A stretch of DNA of 64,000 bases, from positions 614,192 to 678,191 of the forward strand of contig JBAIAA010000255.1 in NCBI GenBank assembly GCA_037893245.1, read 5' to 3'. Below the pieces are notes generated by a model. The model worked only from the letters and a program-made list of their open reading frames with translations. It searched no databases and was not told the DNA's origin. Both the position numbers and the translations under genes were made by a program. This stretch comes from Crossaster papposus (taxonomy: Eukaryota; Echinodermata; Asteroidea; Velatida; Solasteridae). This document shows, piece by piece, positions 46,801 through 60,108 of the stretch. Position 1 is the stretch's first letter. Each line of letters begins with the position of its first letter.

Positions 46801-48500
46801 TAAATGTGAATAGCAGTGAAGCAAAAATACCTAGTTAGCAAAGCGAGGTTTTGGTCCTCGGACCTCTGGGCTATGGGCTATGGGCCCATCACGCTCCCGC
46901 TGCACTACTCTGCGTAACTATTTTTAATAAAAATGTAATCCCTATCAAATACAAAATTATCCTGAGCAGACCGAAGTTGTGATCATCCGAACTCTCGGTT
47001 ACTGACCAAGAAAGGGTATACTTTGTCACTCTGAGTCGAGTACTTCAAGTCATACCAAAAACTTATTAGCAGCAGAACAAGGTTTTGATCCTCGGCACTC
47101 TGGGTTATAGGCCCAGCAAGCTTCCACTGCGCCACCATGCCTCATGTAAATTTAGAAAAACAACAAACAAAATAAAAGCAGACATTTTAAAAACATTCTA
47201 AAATAATTATTAAATTTGAATAACAGTGAAGCAAAAATACCTCTTTAGCAGAGCGAGGTTTCGGTCCTTGGGTCTCTGGGTTATGGGCCCATCACGATCC
47301 CACTGCACCACTCTGCGTAACTATTTGTAATGAAAATAAAATCACTTTCAAGGAAATAATTATCCTGAGCAGACCGAGGTTGTGGTCAACCAAACTCTCG
47401 GGTACTGACCAAGAAAGTGTCTACTTTGTCACTCCGAGTCGAGTACCTCATGTCATACCAAAAACTTGTTAGCAGAGCGAGGTTTCGATCCTCGGACCTC
47501 TGGGTTATGGGCCCAGCACGCTTCAACTGCGCCACTATGCCTCATGTAAATTTAGAAAATGCAAACAAAATGAAAGCAGACATTCTAAAAACATTCTGCA
47601 ATATTTATTAAATGTGAATAGCAGTGAAGCAAAAATACCTAGTTAGCAAAGCGAGGTTTTGGTCCTCGGACCTCTGGGCTATGGGCCCATCACGCTCCCG
47701 CTGCACTACTCTGCGTAACTATTTTTAATGAAAATGGAATCCCTATCAAATACAACATTATCCTGAGCAGACCGAGGTTGTGATCATCCGAACTCTCGGT
47801 TACTGACCAAGAAAGGGTCTACTTTGTCACTCTGAGTCGAGTACTTCAAGTCATACCAAAAACTTATTAGCAGCAGAACGAGGTTTTGATCCTCGGCACT
47901 CTGGGTTATAGGCCCAGCAAGCTTCCACTGCGCCACCATGCCTCATGTAAATTTAGAAAAACAACAAACAAAATAAAAGCAGACATTTTAAAAACATTCT
48001 AAAATATTTATTAAATGTGAATAGCAGTGAAGCAAAAATACCTCTTTAGCAGAGCGAGGTTTCGGTCCTCGGGCCTCTGGGTTATGGGACCATCACGATC
48101 CCACTGCACCACTCTGCGTAACTATTTGTAATGAAAATGAAATCACTTTCAAGGAAATAATTATCCTGAGCAGACCGAGGTTGTGGTCAACCAAACTCTC
48201 GGGTACTGACCAAGAAAGTGTCTACTTTGTCACTCCGAGTCGAGTACCTCATGTCATACCAAAAACTTGTTAGCAGAGCGAGGTTTCGATCCTCGGACCT
48301 CTGGGTTATGGGCCCAGCACGCTTCAACTGCGCCACTATGCCTCATGTAAATTTAGAAAATGCAAACAAAATGAAAGCAGACATTCTAAAAACATTCTAC
48401 AATATTTATTAAATGTGAATAGCAGTGAAGCAAAAATACCTAGTTAGCAAAGCGAGGTTTTGGTCCTCGGACCTCTGGGCTATGGGCCCATCACGCTCCC
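43801..48500 (-). repeat. 2808-bp higher-order repeat, about 1.7 copies
   Basis: 43801-46608 is matched from 46609 to about 48500. Markers 2808 bp apart are AAGGGTATACTTTG (44205 and 47013), TTGGGTCTCTGGG (44460 and 47268), ATTCTGCAATA (44785 and 47593), AAAATGGAATCCC (44923 and 47731) and TTATGGGACCATC (45273 and 48081). The pattern is 808-801-801-398. The match fades after about 48.5 kb, where another block was joined. Confidence 0.87.
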
Positions 48501-51500
48501 GCTGCACTACTCTGCGTAACTATTTTTAATGAAAATGGAATCCCTATCAAATACAACATTATCCTGAGCAGACCGAGGTTGTGATCATCCGAACTCTCGG
48601 TTACTGACCGAGAAAGGGTCTACTTTGTCACTCTGAGTCGAGTACTTCAAGTCATACCAAAAACTTATTAGCAGCAGAACGAGGTTTTGATCCTCGGCAC
48701 TCTGGGTTATAGGCCCAGCAAGCTTCCACTGCGCCACCATGCCTCATGTAAATTTAGAAAAACAACAAACAAAATAAAAGCAGACATTCTAAAAACATTC
48801 TAAAATAATTATTATATTTGAATAACAGTGAAGCAAAAATACCTCTTTAGCAGAGCGAGGTTTCGGTCCTCGGGCCTCTGGGTTATGGGCCCATCACGAT
48901 CCCACTGCACCACTCTGCGTAACTATTTGTAATGAAAATAAAATCACTTTCAAGGAAATAATTATCCTGAGCAGACCGAGGTTGTGGTCAACCAAACTCT
49001 CGGGTACTGACAAGAAAGTGTCTACTTTGTCACTACGAGTCGAGTACCGCATGTCATACCAAAAACTTGTTAGCAGAGCGAGGTTTCGATCCTCGGACCT
49101 CTGGGTTATGGGCCCAGCACGCTTCAACTGCGCCACTATGCCTCATGTAAATTTAGAAAATGCAAACAAAATGAAAGCAGACATTCTAAAAACATTCTAC
49201 AATATTTATTAAATGTGAATAGCAGTGAAGCAAAAATACCTAGTTAGCAAAGCGAGGTTTTGGTCCTCGGACCTCTGGGCTATGGGCCCATCACGCTCCC
49301 GCTGCACTACTCTGCGTAACTATTTTTAATGAAAATGAAATCCCTATCAAATACAAAATTATCCTGAGCAGACCGAGGTTGTGATCATCCGAACTCTCGG
49401 GTACTTACCAAGAAAGGGTCTACTTTGTCACTTTGAGTCGAGTACTTCAAGTCATACCAAAAACTTATTAGCAGCAGAACGAGGTTTTGATCCTCGGCAC
49501 TCTGGGTTATAGCAGAGCGAGGTTTCGATCCTCGGACCTCTGGGTTATGGGCCCAGCACGCTTCAACTGCGCCACTATGCCTCATGTAAATTTAGAAAAT
49601 GCAAACAAAATGAAAGCAGACATTCTAAAAACATTCTACAATATTTATTAAATGTGAATAGCAGTGAAGCAAAAATACCTAGTTAGCAAAGCGAGGTTTT
49701 GGTCCTCGGACCTCTGGGCTATGGGCCCATCACGCTCCCGCTGCACTACTCTGCGTAACTATTTTTAATGAAAATGAAATCCCCATCAAATACAACATTA
49801 TCCTGAGCAGACCGAGGTTGTGATCATCCGAACTCTCGGTTACTGACCAAGAAAGGGTCTACTTTGTCACTCTGAGTCGAGTACTTCAAGTCATACCAAA
49901 AACTTATTAGCAGCAGAACAAGGTTTTGATCCTCGGCACTCTGGGTTATAGGCCCAGCAAGCTTCCACTGCGCCACCATGCCTCATGTAAATTTAGAAAA
50001 ACAACAAACAAAATAAAAGCAGACATTTTAAAAACATTCTAAAATAATTATTAAATGTGAATAGCAGTGAAGCAAAAATACCTCTTTAGCAGAGCGAGGT
50101 TTCGGTCCTCGGGCCTCTGGGTTATGGGACCATCACGATCCCACTGCACCACTCTGCGTAACTATTTGTAATGAAAATGAAATCACTTTCAAGGAAATAA
50201 TTATCCTGAGCAGACCGAGGTTGTGGTCAACCAAACTCTCGGGTACTGACCAAGAAAGTGTCTACTTTGTCACTCCGAGTCGAGTACCTCATGTCATACC
50301 AAAAACTTGTTAGCAGAGCGAGGTTTCGATCCTCGGACCTCTGGGTTATGGGCCCAGCACGCTTCAACTGCGCCACTATGCCTCATGTAAATTTAGAAAA
50401 TGCAAACAAAATGAAAGCAGACATTCTAAAAACATTCTACAATATTTATTAAATGTGAATAGCAGTGAAGCAAAAATACCTAGTTAGCAAAGCGAGGTTT
50501 TGGTCCTCGGACCTCTGGGCTATGGGCCCATCACGCTCCCGCTGCACTACTCTGCGTAACTATTTTTAATGAAAATGAAATCCCTATCAAATACAAAATT
50601 ATCCTGAGCAGACCGAGGTTGTGATCATCCGAACTCTCGGTTACTGACCAAGAAAGGGTCTACTTTGTCACTCTGAGTCGAGTACTTCAAGTCATACCAA
50701 AAACTTATTAGCAGCAGAACGAGGTTTTGATCCTCGGCACTCTGGGTTATAGGCCCAGCAAGCTTCCACTGCGCCACCATGCCTCATGTAAATTTAGAAA
50801 AACAACAAACAAAATAAAAGCAGACATTTTAAAAACATTCTAAAATATTTATTAAATGTGAATAGCAGTGAAGCAAAAATACCTCTTTAGCAGAGCGAGG
50901 TTTCGGTCCTCGGGCCTCTGGGTTATGGGCCCATCACGATCCCACTGCACCACTCTGCGTAACTATTTGTAATGAAAATGAAATCACTTTCAAGGAAATA
51001 ATTATCCTGAGCAGACCGAGGTTGTGGACAACCAAACTCTCGGGTACTGACCAAGAAAGTGTCTACTTTGTCACTCCGAGTCGAGTACCTCATGTCATAC
51101 CAAAAACTTGTTAGCAGAGCGAGGTTTCGATCCTCGGACCTCTGGGTTATGGGCCCAGCACGCTTCAACTGCGCCACTATGCCTCATGTAAATTTAGAAA
51201 ATGCAAACAAAATAAAAGCAGACATTTTAAAAACATTCTAAAATATTTATTAAATGTGAATAGCAGTGAAGCAAAAATACCTCTTTAGCAGAGCGAGGTT
51301 TCGGTCCTCGGGCCTCTGGGTTATGGGCCCATCACGATCCCACTGCACCACTCTGCGTAACTATTTGTAATGAAAATGAAATCACTTTCAAGGAAATAAT
51401 TATCCTGAGCAGACCGAGGTTGTGGTCAACCAAACTCTCGGGTACTGACCAAGAAAGTGTCTACTTTGTCACTCCGAGTCGAGTACCTCATGTCATACCA

Positions 51501-53059
51501 AAAACTTGTTAGCAGAGCGAGGTTTCGATCCTCGGACCTCTGGGTTATGGGCCCAGCACGCTTCAACTGCGCCACTATGCCTCATGTAAATTTAGAAAAT
51601 GCAAACAAAATGAAAGCAGACATTCTAAAAACATTCTACAATATTTATTAAATGTGAATAGCAGTGAAGCAAAAATACCTAGTTAGCAAAGCGAGGTTTT
51701 GGTCCTCGGACCTCTGGGCTATGGGCCCATCACGCTCCCGCTGCACTACTCTGCGTAACTATTTTTAATGAAAATGAAATCCCTATCAAATACAACATTA
51801 TCCTGAGCAGACCGAGGTTGTGATCATCCGAACTCTCGGTTACTGACCAAGAAAGGGTCTACTTTGTCACTCTGAGTCGAGTACTTCAAGTCATACCAAA
51901 AACTTATTAGCAGCAGAACGAGGTTTTGATCCTCGGCACTCTGGGTTATAGGCCCAGCAAGCTTCCACTGCGCCACCATGCCTCATGTAAATTTAGAAAA
52001 ACAACAAACAAAATAAAAGCAGACATTCTAAAAACATTCTAAAATAATTATTAAATTTGAATAACAGTGAAGCAAAAATACCTCTTTAGCAGAGCGAGGT
52101 TTCGGTCCCTCGGGCCTCTGGGTTATGGGCCCATCACAATCCCACTGCACCACTCTGCGTAACTATTTGTAATGAAAATGAAATCACTTTCAAGGAAATA
52201 ATTATCCTGAGCAGACCGAGGTTGTGGTCAACCAAACTCTCGGGTACTGACCAAGAAAGTGTCTACTTTGTCACTCCGAGTCGAGTACCTCATGTCATAC
52301 CAAAAACTTGTTAGCAGAGCGAGGTTTCGATCCTTGGACCTCTGGGTTATGGGCCCAGCACGCTTCAACTGCGCCACTATGCCTCATGTAAATTTAGAAA
52401 ATGCAAACAAAATGAAAGCAGACATTCTAAAAACATTCTACAATATTTATTAAATGTGAATAGCAGTGAAGCAAAAATACCTAGTTAGCAAAGCGAGGTT
52501 TTGGTCCTCGGACCTCTGGGCTATGGGCCCATCACGCTCCCGCTGCACTACTCTGCGTAACTATTTTTAATGAAAATGGAATCCCTATCAAATACAACAT
52601 TATCCTGAGCAGACCGAGGTTGTGATCATCCGAACTCTCGGTTACTGACCGAGAAAGGGTCTACTTTGTCACTCTGAGTCGAGTACTTCAAGTCATACCA
52701 AAAACTTATTAGCAGCAGAACGAGGTTTTGATCCTCGGCACTCTGGGTTATAGGCCCAGCAAGCTTCCACTGCGCCACCATGCCTCATGTAAATTTAGAA
52801 AAACAACAAACAAAATAAAAGCAGACATTCTAAAAACATTCTAAAATAATTATTATATTTGAATAACAGTGAAGCAAAAATACCTCTTTAGCAGAGCGAG
52901 GTTTCGGTCCTCGGGCCTCTGGGTTATGGGCCCATCACGATCCCACTGCACCACTCTGCGTAACTATTTGTAATGAAAATGAAATCACTTTCAAGGAAAT
53001 AATTATCCTGAGCAGACCGAGGTTGTGGTCAACCAAACTCTCGGGTACTGACCAAGAAA
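48218..53059 (-). repeat. Patchwork block with 4042- and 4848-bp offset duplications
   Basis: Sequence from 50258 to about 51650 matches 45410 onward at a 4848-bp offset (shared GTGGACAACCAAAC near 46176 and 51024; same half-unit at 46211 and 51059). Sequence from about 48.5 to 50.0 kb matches 52.5 to 54.0 kb at 4042 bp (shared GACCGAGAAAGG near 48606 and 52648; same fused dimer at 49470 and 53512). The 49018 unit follows a private 1-bp loss (TGACAAGAAAG near 49008). Unit 51457 is 802 bp because of an extra C near 52107. Confidence 0.82.
49470..49581 (-). pseudogene. Fused tRNA-like dimer (complete t1 + 3' half of t4)
   Basis: On the minus strand a complete t1 (49581-49511) runs directly, through CTCTGCTATAACCC, into t4 from its anticodon loop onward (about 49510-49470), followed by a T5 run. 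The junction shares TAG between the two parents. Relative to two normal units 362 bp are missing, which accounts for the 1240-bp unit length (2 x 801 - 362). The t1 body stays whole but loses its own terminator-like run, so any Pol III transcript would carry an extra half tRNA. Confidence 0.88.
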
Positions 53060-53511
53060 GTGTCTACTTTGTCACTCCGAGTCGAGTACCTCATGTCATA
53101 CCAAAAACTTGTTAGCAGAGCGAGGTTTCGATCCTCGGACCTCTGGGTTATGGGCCCAGCACGCTTCAACTGCGCCACTATGCCTCATGTAAATTTAGAA
53201 AATGCAAACAAAATGAAAGCAGACATTCTAAAAACATTCTACAATATTTATTAAATGTGAATAGCAGTGAAGCAAAAATACCTAGTTAGCAAAGCGAGGT
53301 TTTGGTCCTCGGACCTCTGGGCTATGGGCCCATCACGCTCCCGCTGCACTACTCTGCGTAACTATTTTTAATGAAAATGAAATCCCTATCAAATACAAAA
53401 TTATCCTGAGCAGACCGAGGTTGTGATCATCCGAACTCTCGGGTACTGACCAAGAAAGGGTCTACTTTGTCACTTTGAGTCGAGTACTTCAAGTCATACC
53501 AAAAACTTATT

Positions 53512-53623
53512 AGCAGCAGAACGAGGTTTTGATCCTCGGCACTCTGGGTTATAGCAGAGCGAGGTTTCGATCCTCGGACCTCTGGGTTATGGGCCCAGCA
53601 CGCTTCAACTGCGCCACTATGCC
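53512..53623 (-). pseudogene. Fused tRNA-like dimer, second copy
   Basis: The same TTATAGCAGAG junction lies 4042 bp from the first. It sits in the 53060 unit of the 6485-bp super-repeat. Matching breakpoints show this is a duplicate of one event. Confidence 0.88.
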
Positions 53624-56600
53624 TCATGTAAATTTAGAAAATGCAAACAAAATGAAAGCAGACATTCTAAAAACATTCTACAATATTTATTAAATGTGAA
53701 TAGCAGTGAAGCAAAAATACCTAGTTAGCAAAGCGAGGTTTTGGTCCTCGGACCTCTGGGCTATGGGCCCATCACGCTCCCGCTGCACTACTCTGCGTAA
53801 CTATTTTTAATGAAAATGAAATCCCCATCAAATACAACATTATCCTGAGCAGACCGAGGTTGTGATCATCCGAACTCTCGGTTACTGACCAAGAAAGGGT
53901 CTACTTTGTCACTCTGAGTCGAGTACTTCAAGTCATACCAAAAACTTATTAGCAGCAGAACGAGGTTTTGATCCTCGGCACTCTGGGTTATAGGCCCAGC
54001 AAGCTTCCACTGCGCCACCATGCCTCATGTAAATTTAGAAAAACAATAAACAAAATAAAAGCAGACATTCTAAAAACATTCTAAAATAATTATTAAATTT
54101 GAATAACAGTGAAGCAAAAATACCTCTTTAGCAGAGCGAGGTTTCGGTCCTCGGGCCTCTGGGTTATGGGCCCATCACGATCCCACTGCACCACTCTGCG
54201 TAACTATTTGTAATGAAAATGAAATCACTTTCAAGGAAATAATTATCCTGAGCAGACCGAGGTTGTGGTCAACCAAACTCTCGGGTACTGACCAAGAAAG
54301 TGTCTACTTTGTCACTCCGAGTCGAGTACCTCATGTCATACCAAAAACTTGTTAGCAGAGCGAGGTTTCGATCCTCGGACCTCTGGGTTATGGGCCCAGC
54401 ACGCTTCAACTGCGCCACTATGCCTCATGTAAATTTAGAAAATGCAAACAAAATGAAAGCAGACATTCTAAAAACATTCTACAATATTTATTAAATGTGA
54501 ATAGCAGTAAAGCAAAAATACCTAGTTAGCAAAGCGAGGTTTTGGTCCTCGGACCTCTGGGCTATGGGCCCATCACGCTCCCGCTGCACTACTCTGCGTA
54601 ACTATTTTTAATGAAAATGAAATCCCCATCAAATACAACATTATCCTGAGCAGACCGAGGTTGTGATCATCCGAACTCTCGGTTACTGACCAAGAAAGGG
54701 TCTACTTTGTCACTCTGAGTCGAGTACTTCAAGTCATACCAAAAACTTATTAGCAGCAGAACGAGGTTTTGATCCTCGGCACTCTGGGTTATAGGCCCAG
54801 CAAGCTTCCACTGCGCCACCATGCCTCATGTAAATTTAGAAAAACAATAAACAAAATAAAAGCAGACATTCTAAAAACATTCTAAAATAATTATTAAATT
54901 TGAATAACAGTGAAGCAAAAATACCTCTTTAGCAGAGCGAGGTTTCGGTCCTCGGGCCTCTGGGTTATGGGCCCATCACGATCCCACTGCACCACTCTGC
55001 GTAACTATTTGTAATGAAAATGAAATCACTTTCAAGGAAATAATTATCCTGAGCAGACCGAGGTTGTGGTCAACCAAACTCTCGGGTACTGACCAAGAAA
55101 GTGTCTACTTTGTCACTCCGAGTCGAGTACCTCATGTCATACCAAAAACTTGTTAGCAGAGCGAGGTTTCGATCCTCGGACCTCTGGGTTATGGGCCCAG
55201 CACGCTTCAACTGCGCCACTATGCCTCATGTAAATTTAGAAAATGCAAACAAAATGAAAGCAGACATTCTAAAAACATTCTACAATATTTATTAAATGTG
55301 AATAGCAGTGAAGCAAAAATACCTAGTTAGCAAAGCGAGGTTTTGGTCCTCGGACCTCTGGGCTATGGGCCCATCACGCTCCCGCTGCACTACTCTGCGT
55401 AACTATTTTTAATGAAAATGAAATCCCTATCAAATACAACATTATCCTGAGCAGACCGAGGTTGTGATCATCCGAACTCTCGGTTACTGACCGAGAAAGG
55501 GTCTACTTTGTCACTCTGAGTCGAGTACTTCAAGTCATACCAAAAACTTATTAGCAGCAGAACGAGGTTTTGATCCTCGGCACTCTGGGTTATAGGCCCA
55601 GCAAGCTTCCACTGCGCCACCATGCCTCATGTAAATTTAGAAAAACAACAAACAAAATAAAAGCAGACATTCTAAAAACATTCTAAAATAATTATTATAT
55701 TTGAATAACAGTGAAGCAAAAATACCTCTTTAGCAGAGCGAGGTTTCGGTCCTCGGGCCTCTGGGTTATGGGCCCATCACGATCCCACTGCACCACTCTG
55801 CGTAACTATTTGTAATGAAAATGAAATCACTTTCAAGGAAATAATTATCCTGAGCAGACCGAGGTTGTGGTCAACCAAATTCTCGGGTACTGACCAAGAA
55901 AGTGTCTACTTTGTCACTCCGAGTCGAGTACCTCATGTCATACCAAAAACTTGTTAGCAGAGCGAGGTTTCGATCCTCGGACCTCTAGGTTATGGGCCCA
56001 GCACGCTTCAACTGCGCCACTATGCCTCATGTAAATTTAGAAAATGCAAACAAAATGAAAGCAGACATTCTAAAAACATTCTACAATATTTATTAAATGT
56101 GAATAGCAGTGAAGCAAAAATACCTAGTTAGCAAAGCGAGGTTTTGGTCCTCGGACCTCTGGGCTATGGGCCCATCACGCTCCCGCTGCACTACTCTGCG
56201 TAACTATTTTTAATGAAAATGGAATCCCTATCAAATACAACATTATCCTGAGCAGACCGAGGTTGTGATCATCCGAACTCTCGGTTACTGACCGAGAAAG
56301 GGTCTACTTTGTCACTCTGAGTCGAGTACTTCAAGTCATACCAAAAACTTATTAGCAGCAGAACGAGGTTTTGATCCTCGGCACTCTGGGTTATAGGCCC
56401 AGCAAGCTTCCACTGCGCCACCATGCCTCATGTAAATTTAGAAAAACAACAAACAAAATAAAAGCAGACATTCTAAAAACATTCTAAAATAATTATTATA
56501 TTTGAATAACAGTGAAGCAAAAATACCTCTTTAGCAGAGCGAGGTTTCGGTCCTCGGGCCTCTGGGTTATGGGCCCATCACGATCCCACTGCACCACTCT

Positions 56601-57154
56601 GCGTAACTATTTGTAATGAAAATGAAATCACTTTCAAGGAAATAATTATCCTGAGCAGACCGAGGTTGTGGTCAACCAAACTCTCGGGTACTGACCAAGA
56701 AAGTGTCTACTTTGTCACTCCGAGTCGAGTACCTCATGTCATACCAAAAACTTGTTAGCAGAGCGAGGTTTCGATCCTCGGACCTCTGGGTTATGGGCCC
56801 AGCACGCTTCAACTGCGCCACTATGCCTCATGTAAATTTAGAAAATGCAAACAAAATGAAAGCAGACATTCTAAAAACATTCTACAATATTTATTAAATG
56901 TGAATAGCAGTGAAGCAAAAATACCTAGTTAGCAAAGCGAGGTTTTGGTCCTCGGACCTCTGGGCTATGGGCCCATCACGCTCCCGCTGCACTACTCTGC
57001 GTAACTATTTTTAATGAAAATGAAATCCCTATCAAATACAAAATTATCCTGAGCAGACCGAGGTTGTGATCATCCGAACTCTCGGGTACTGACCAAGAAA
57101 GGGTCTACTTTGTCACTTTGAGTCGAGTACTTCAAGTCATACCAAAAACTTATT

Positions 57155-57266
57155 AGCAGCAGAACGAGGTTTTGATCCTCGGCACTCTGGGTTATAGCAG
57201 AGCGAGGTTTCGATCCTCGGACCTCTGGGTTATGGGCCCAGCACGCTTCAACTGCGCCACTATGCC
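57155..57266 (-). pseudogene. Fused tRNA-like dimer, third copy
   Basis: Same junction, 3643 bp after the second copy, in the 56703 unit. Confidence 0.88.
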
Positions 57267-59996
57267 TCATGTAAATTTAGAAAATGCAAACAAAATGAAA
57301 GCAGACATTCTAAAAACATTCTACAATATTTATTAAATGTGAATAGCAGTGAAGCAAAAATACCTAGTTAGCAAAGCGAGGTTTTGGTCCTCGGACCTCT
57401 GGGCTATGGGCCCATCACGCTCCCGCTGCACTACTCTGCGTAACTATTTTTAATGAAAATGAAATCCCCATCAAATACAACATTATCCTGAGCAGACCGA
57501 GGTTGTGATCATCCGAACTCTCGGTTACTGACCAAGAAAGGGTCTACTTTGTCACTCTGAGTCGAGTACTTCAAGTCATACCAAAAACTTATTAGCAGCA
57601 GAACGAGGTTTTGATCCTCGGCACTCTGGGTTATAGGCCCAGCAAGCTTCCACTGCGCCACCATGCCTCATGTAAATTTAGAAAAACAATAAACAAAATA
57701 AAAGCAGACATTCTAAAAACATTCTAAAATAATTATTAAATTTGAATAACAGTGAAGCAAAAATACCTCTTTAGCAGAGCGAGGTTTCGGTCCTCGGGCC
57801 TCTGGGTTATGGGCCCATCACGATCCCACTGCACCACTCTGCGTAACTATTTGTAATGAAAATGAAATCACTTTCAAGGAAATAATTATCCTGAGCAGAC
57901 CGAGGTTGTGGTCAACCAAACTCTCGGGTACTGACCAAGAAAGTGTCTACTTTGTCACTCCGAGTCGAGTACCTCATGTCATACCAAAAACTTGTTAGCA
58001 GAGCGAGGTTTCGATCCTCGGACCTCTGGGTTATGGGCCCAGCACGCTTCAACTGCGCCACTATGCCTCATGTAAATTTAGAAAATGCAAACAAAATGAA
58101 AGCAGACATTCTAAAAACATTCTACAATATTTATTAAATGTGAATAGCAGTGAAGCAAAAATACCTAGTTAGCAAAGCGAGGTTTTGGTCCTCGGACCTC
58201 TGGGCTATGGGCCCATCACGCTCCCGCTGCACTACTCTGCGTAACTATTTTTAATGAAAATGAAATCCCTATCAAATACAACATTATCCTGAGCAGACCG
58301 AGGTTGTGATCATCCGAACTCTCGGTTACTGACCGAGAAAGGGTCTACTTTGTCACTCTGAGTCGAGTACTTCAAGTCATACCAAAAACTTATTAGCAGC
58401 AGAACGAGGTTTTGATCCTCGGCACTCTGGGTTATAGGCCCAGCAAGCTTCCACTGCGCCACCATGCCTCATGTAAATTTAGAAAAACAACAAACAAAAT
58501 AAAAGCAGACATTCTAAAAACATTCTAAAATAATTATTATATTTGAATAACAGTGAAGCAAAAATACCTCTTTAGCAGAGCGAGGTTTCGGTCCTCGGGC
58601 CTCTGGGTTATGGGCCCATCACGATCCCACTGCACCACTCTGCGTAACTATTTGTAATGAAAATGAAATCACTTTCAAGGAAATAATTATCCTGAGCAGA
58701 CCGAGGTTGTGGTCAACCAAATTCTCGGGTACTGACCAAGAAAGTGTCTACTTTGTCACTCCGAGTCGAGTACCTCATGTCATACCAAAAACTTGTTAGC
58801 AGAGCGAGGTTTCGATCCTCGGACCTCTAGGTTATGGGCCCAGCACGCTTCAACTGCGCCACTATGCCTCATGTAAATTTAGAAAATGCAAACAAAATGA
58901 AAGCAGACATTCTAAAAACATTCTACAATATTTATTAAATGTGAATAGCAGTGAAGCAAAAATACCTAGTTAGCAAAGCGAGGTTTTGGTCCTCGGACCT
59001 CTGGGCTATGGGCCCATCACGCTCCCGCTGCACTACTCTGCGTAACTATTTTTAATGAAAATGGAATCCCTATCAAATACAACATTATCCTGAGCAGACC
59101 GAGGTTGTGATCATCCGAACTCTCGGTTACTGACCGAGAAAGGGTCTACTTTGTCACTCTGAGTCGAGTACTTCAAGTCATACCAAAAACTTATTAGCAG
59201 CAGAACGAGGTTTTGATCCTCGGCACTCTGGGTTATAGGCCCAGCAAGCTTCCACTGCGCCACCATGCCTCATGTAAATTTAGAAAAACAACAAACAAAA
59301 TAAAAGCAGACATTCTAAAAACATTCTAAAATAATTATTATATTTGAATAACAGTGAAGCAAAAATACCTCTTTAGCAGAGCGAGGTTTCGGTCCTCGGG
59401 CCTCTGGGTTATGGGCCCATCACGATCCCACTGCACCACTCTGCGTAACTATTTGTAATGAAAATGAAATCACTTTCAAGGAAATAATTATCCTGAGCAG
59501 ACCGAGGTTGTGGTCAACCAAACTCTCGGGTACTGACCAAGAAAGTGTCTACTTTGTCACTCCGAGTCGAGTACCTCATGTCATACCAAAAACTTGTTAG
59601 CAGAGCGAGGTTTCGATCCTCGGACCTCTGGGTTATGGGCCCAGCACGCTTCAACTGCGCCACTATGCCTCATGTAAATTTAGAAAATGCAAACAAAATG
59701 AAAGCAGACATTCTAAAAACATTCTACAATATTTATTAAATGTGAATAGCAGTGAAGCAAAAATACCTAGTTAGCAAAGCGAGGTTTTGGTCCTCGGACC
59801 TCTGGGCTATGGGCCCATCACGCTCCCGCTGCACTACTCTGCGTAACTATTTTTAATGAAAATGAAATCCCTATCAAATACAAAATTATCCTGAGCAGAC
59901 CGAGGTTGTGATCATCCGAACTCTCGGGTACTGACCAAGAAAGGGTCTACTTTGTCACTTTGAGTCGAGTACTTCAAGTCATACCAAAAACTTATT

Positions 59997-60108
59997 AGCA
60001 GCAGAACGAGGTTTTGATCCTCGGCACTCTGGGTTATAGCAGAGCGAGGTTTCGATCCTCGGACCTCTGGGTTATGGGCCCAGCACGCTTCAACTGCGCC
60101 ACTATGCC
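59997..60108 (-). pseudogene. Fused tRNA-like dimer, fourth copy
   Basis: Same junction, 2842 bp after the third and 6485 bp after the second, in the 59545 unit. Confidence 0.88.
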
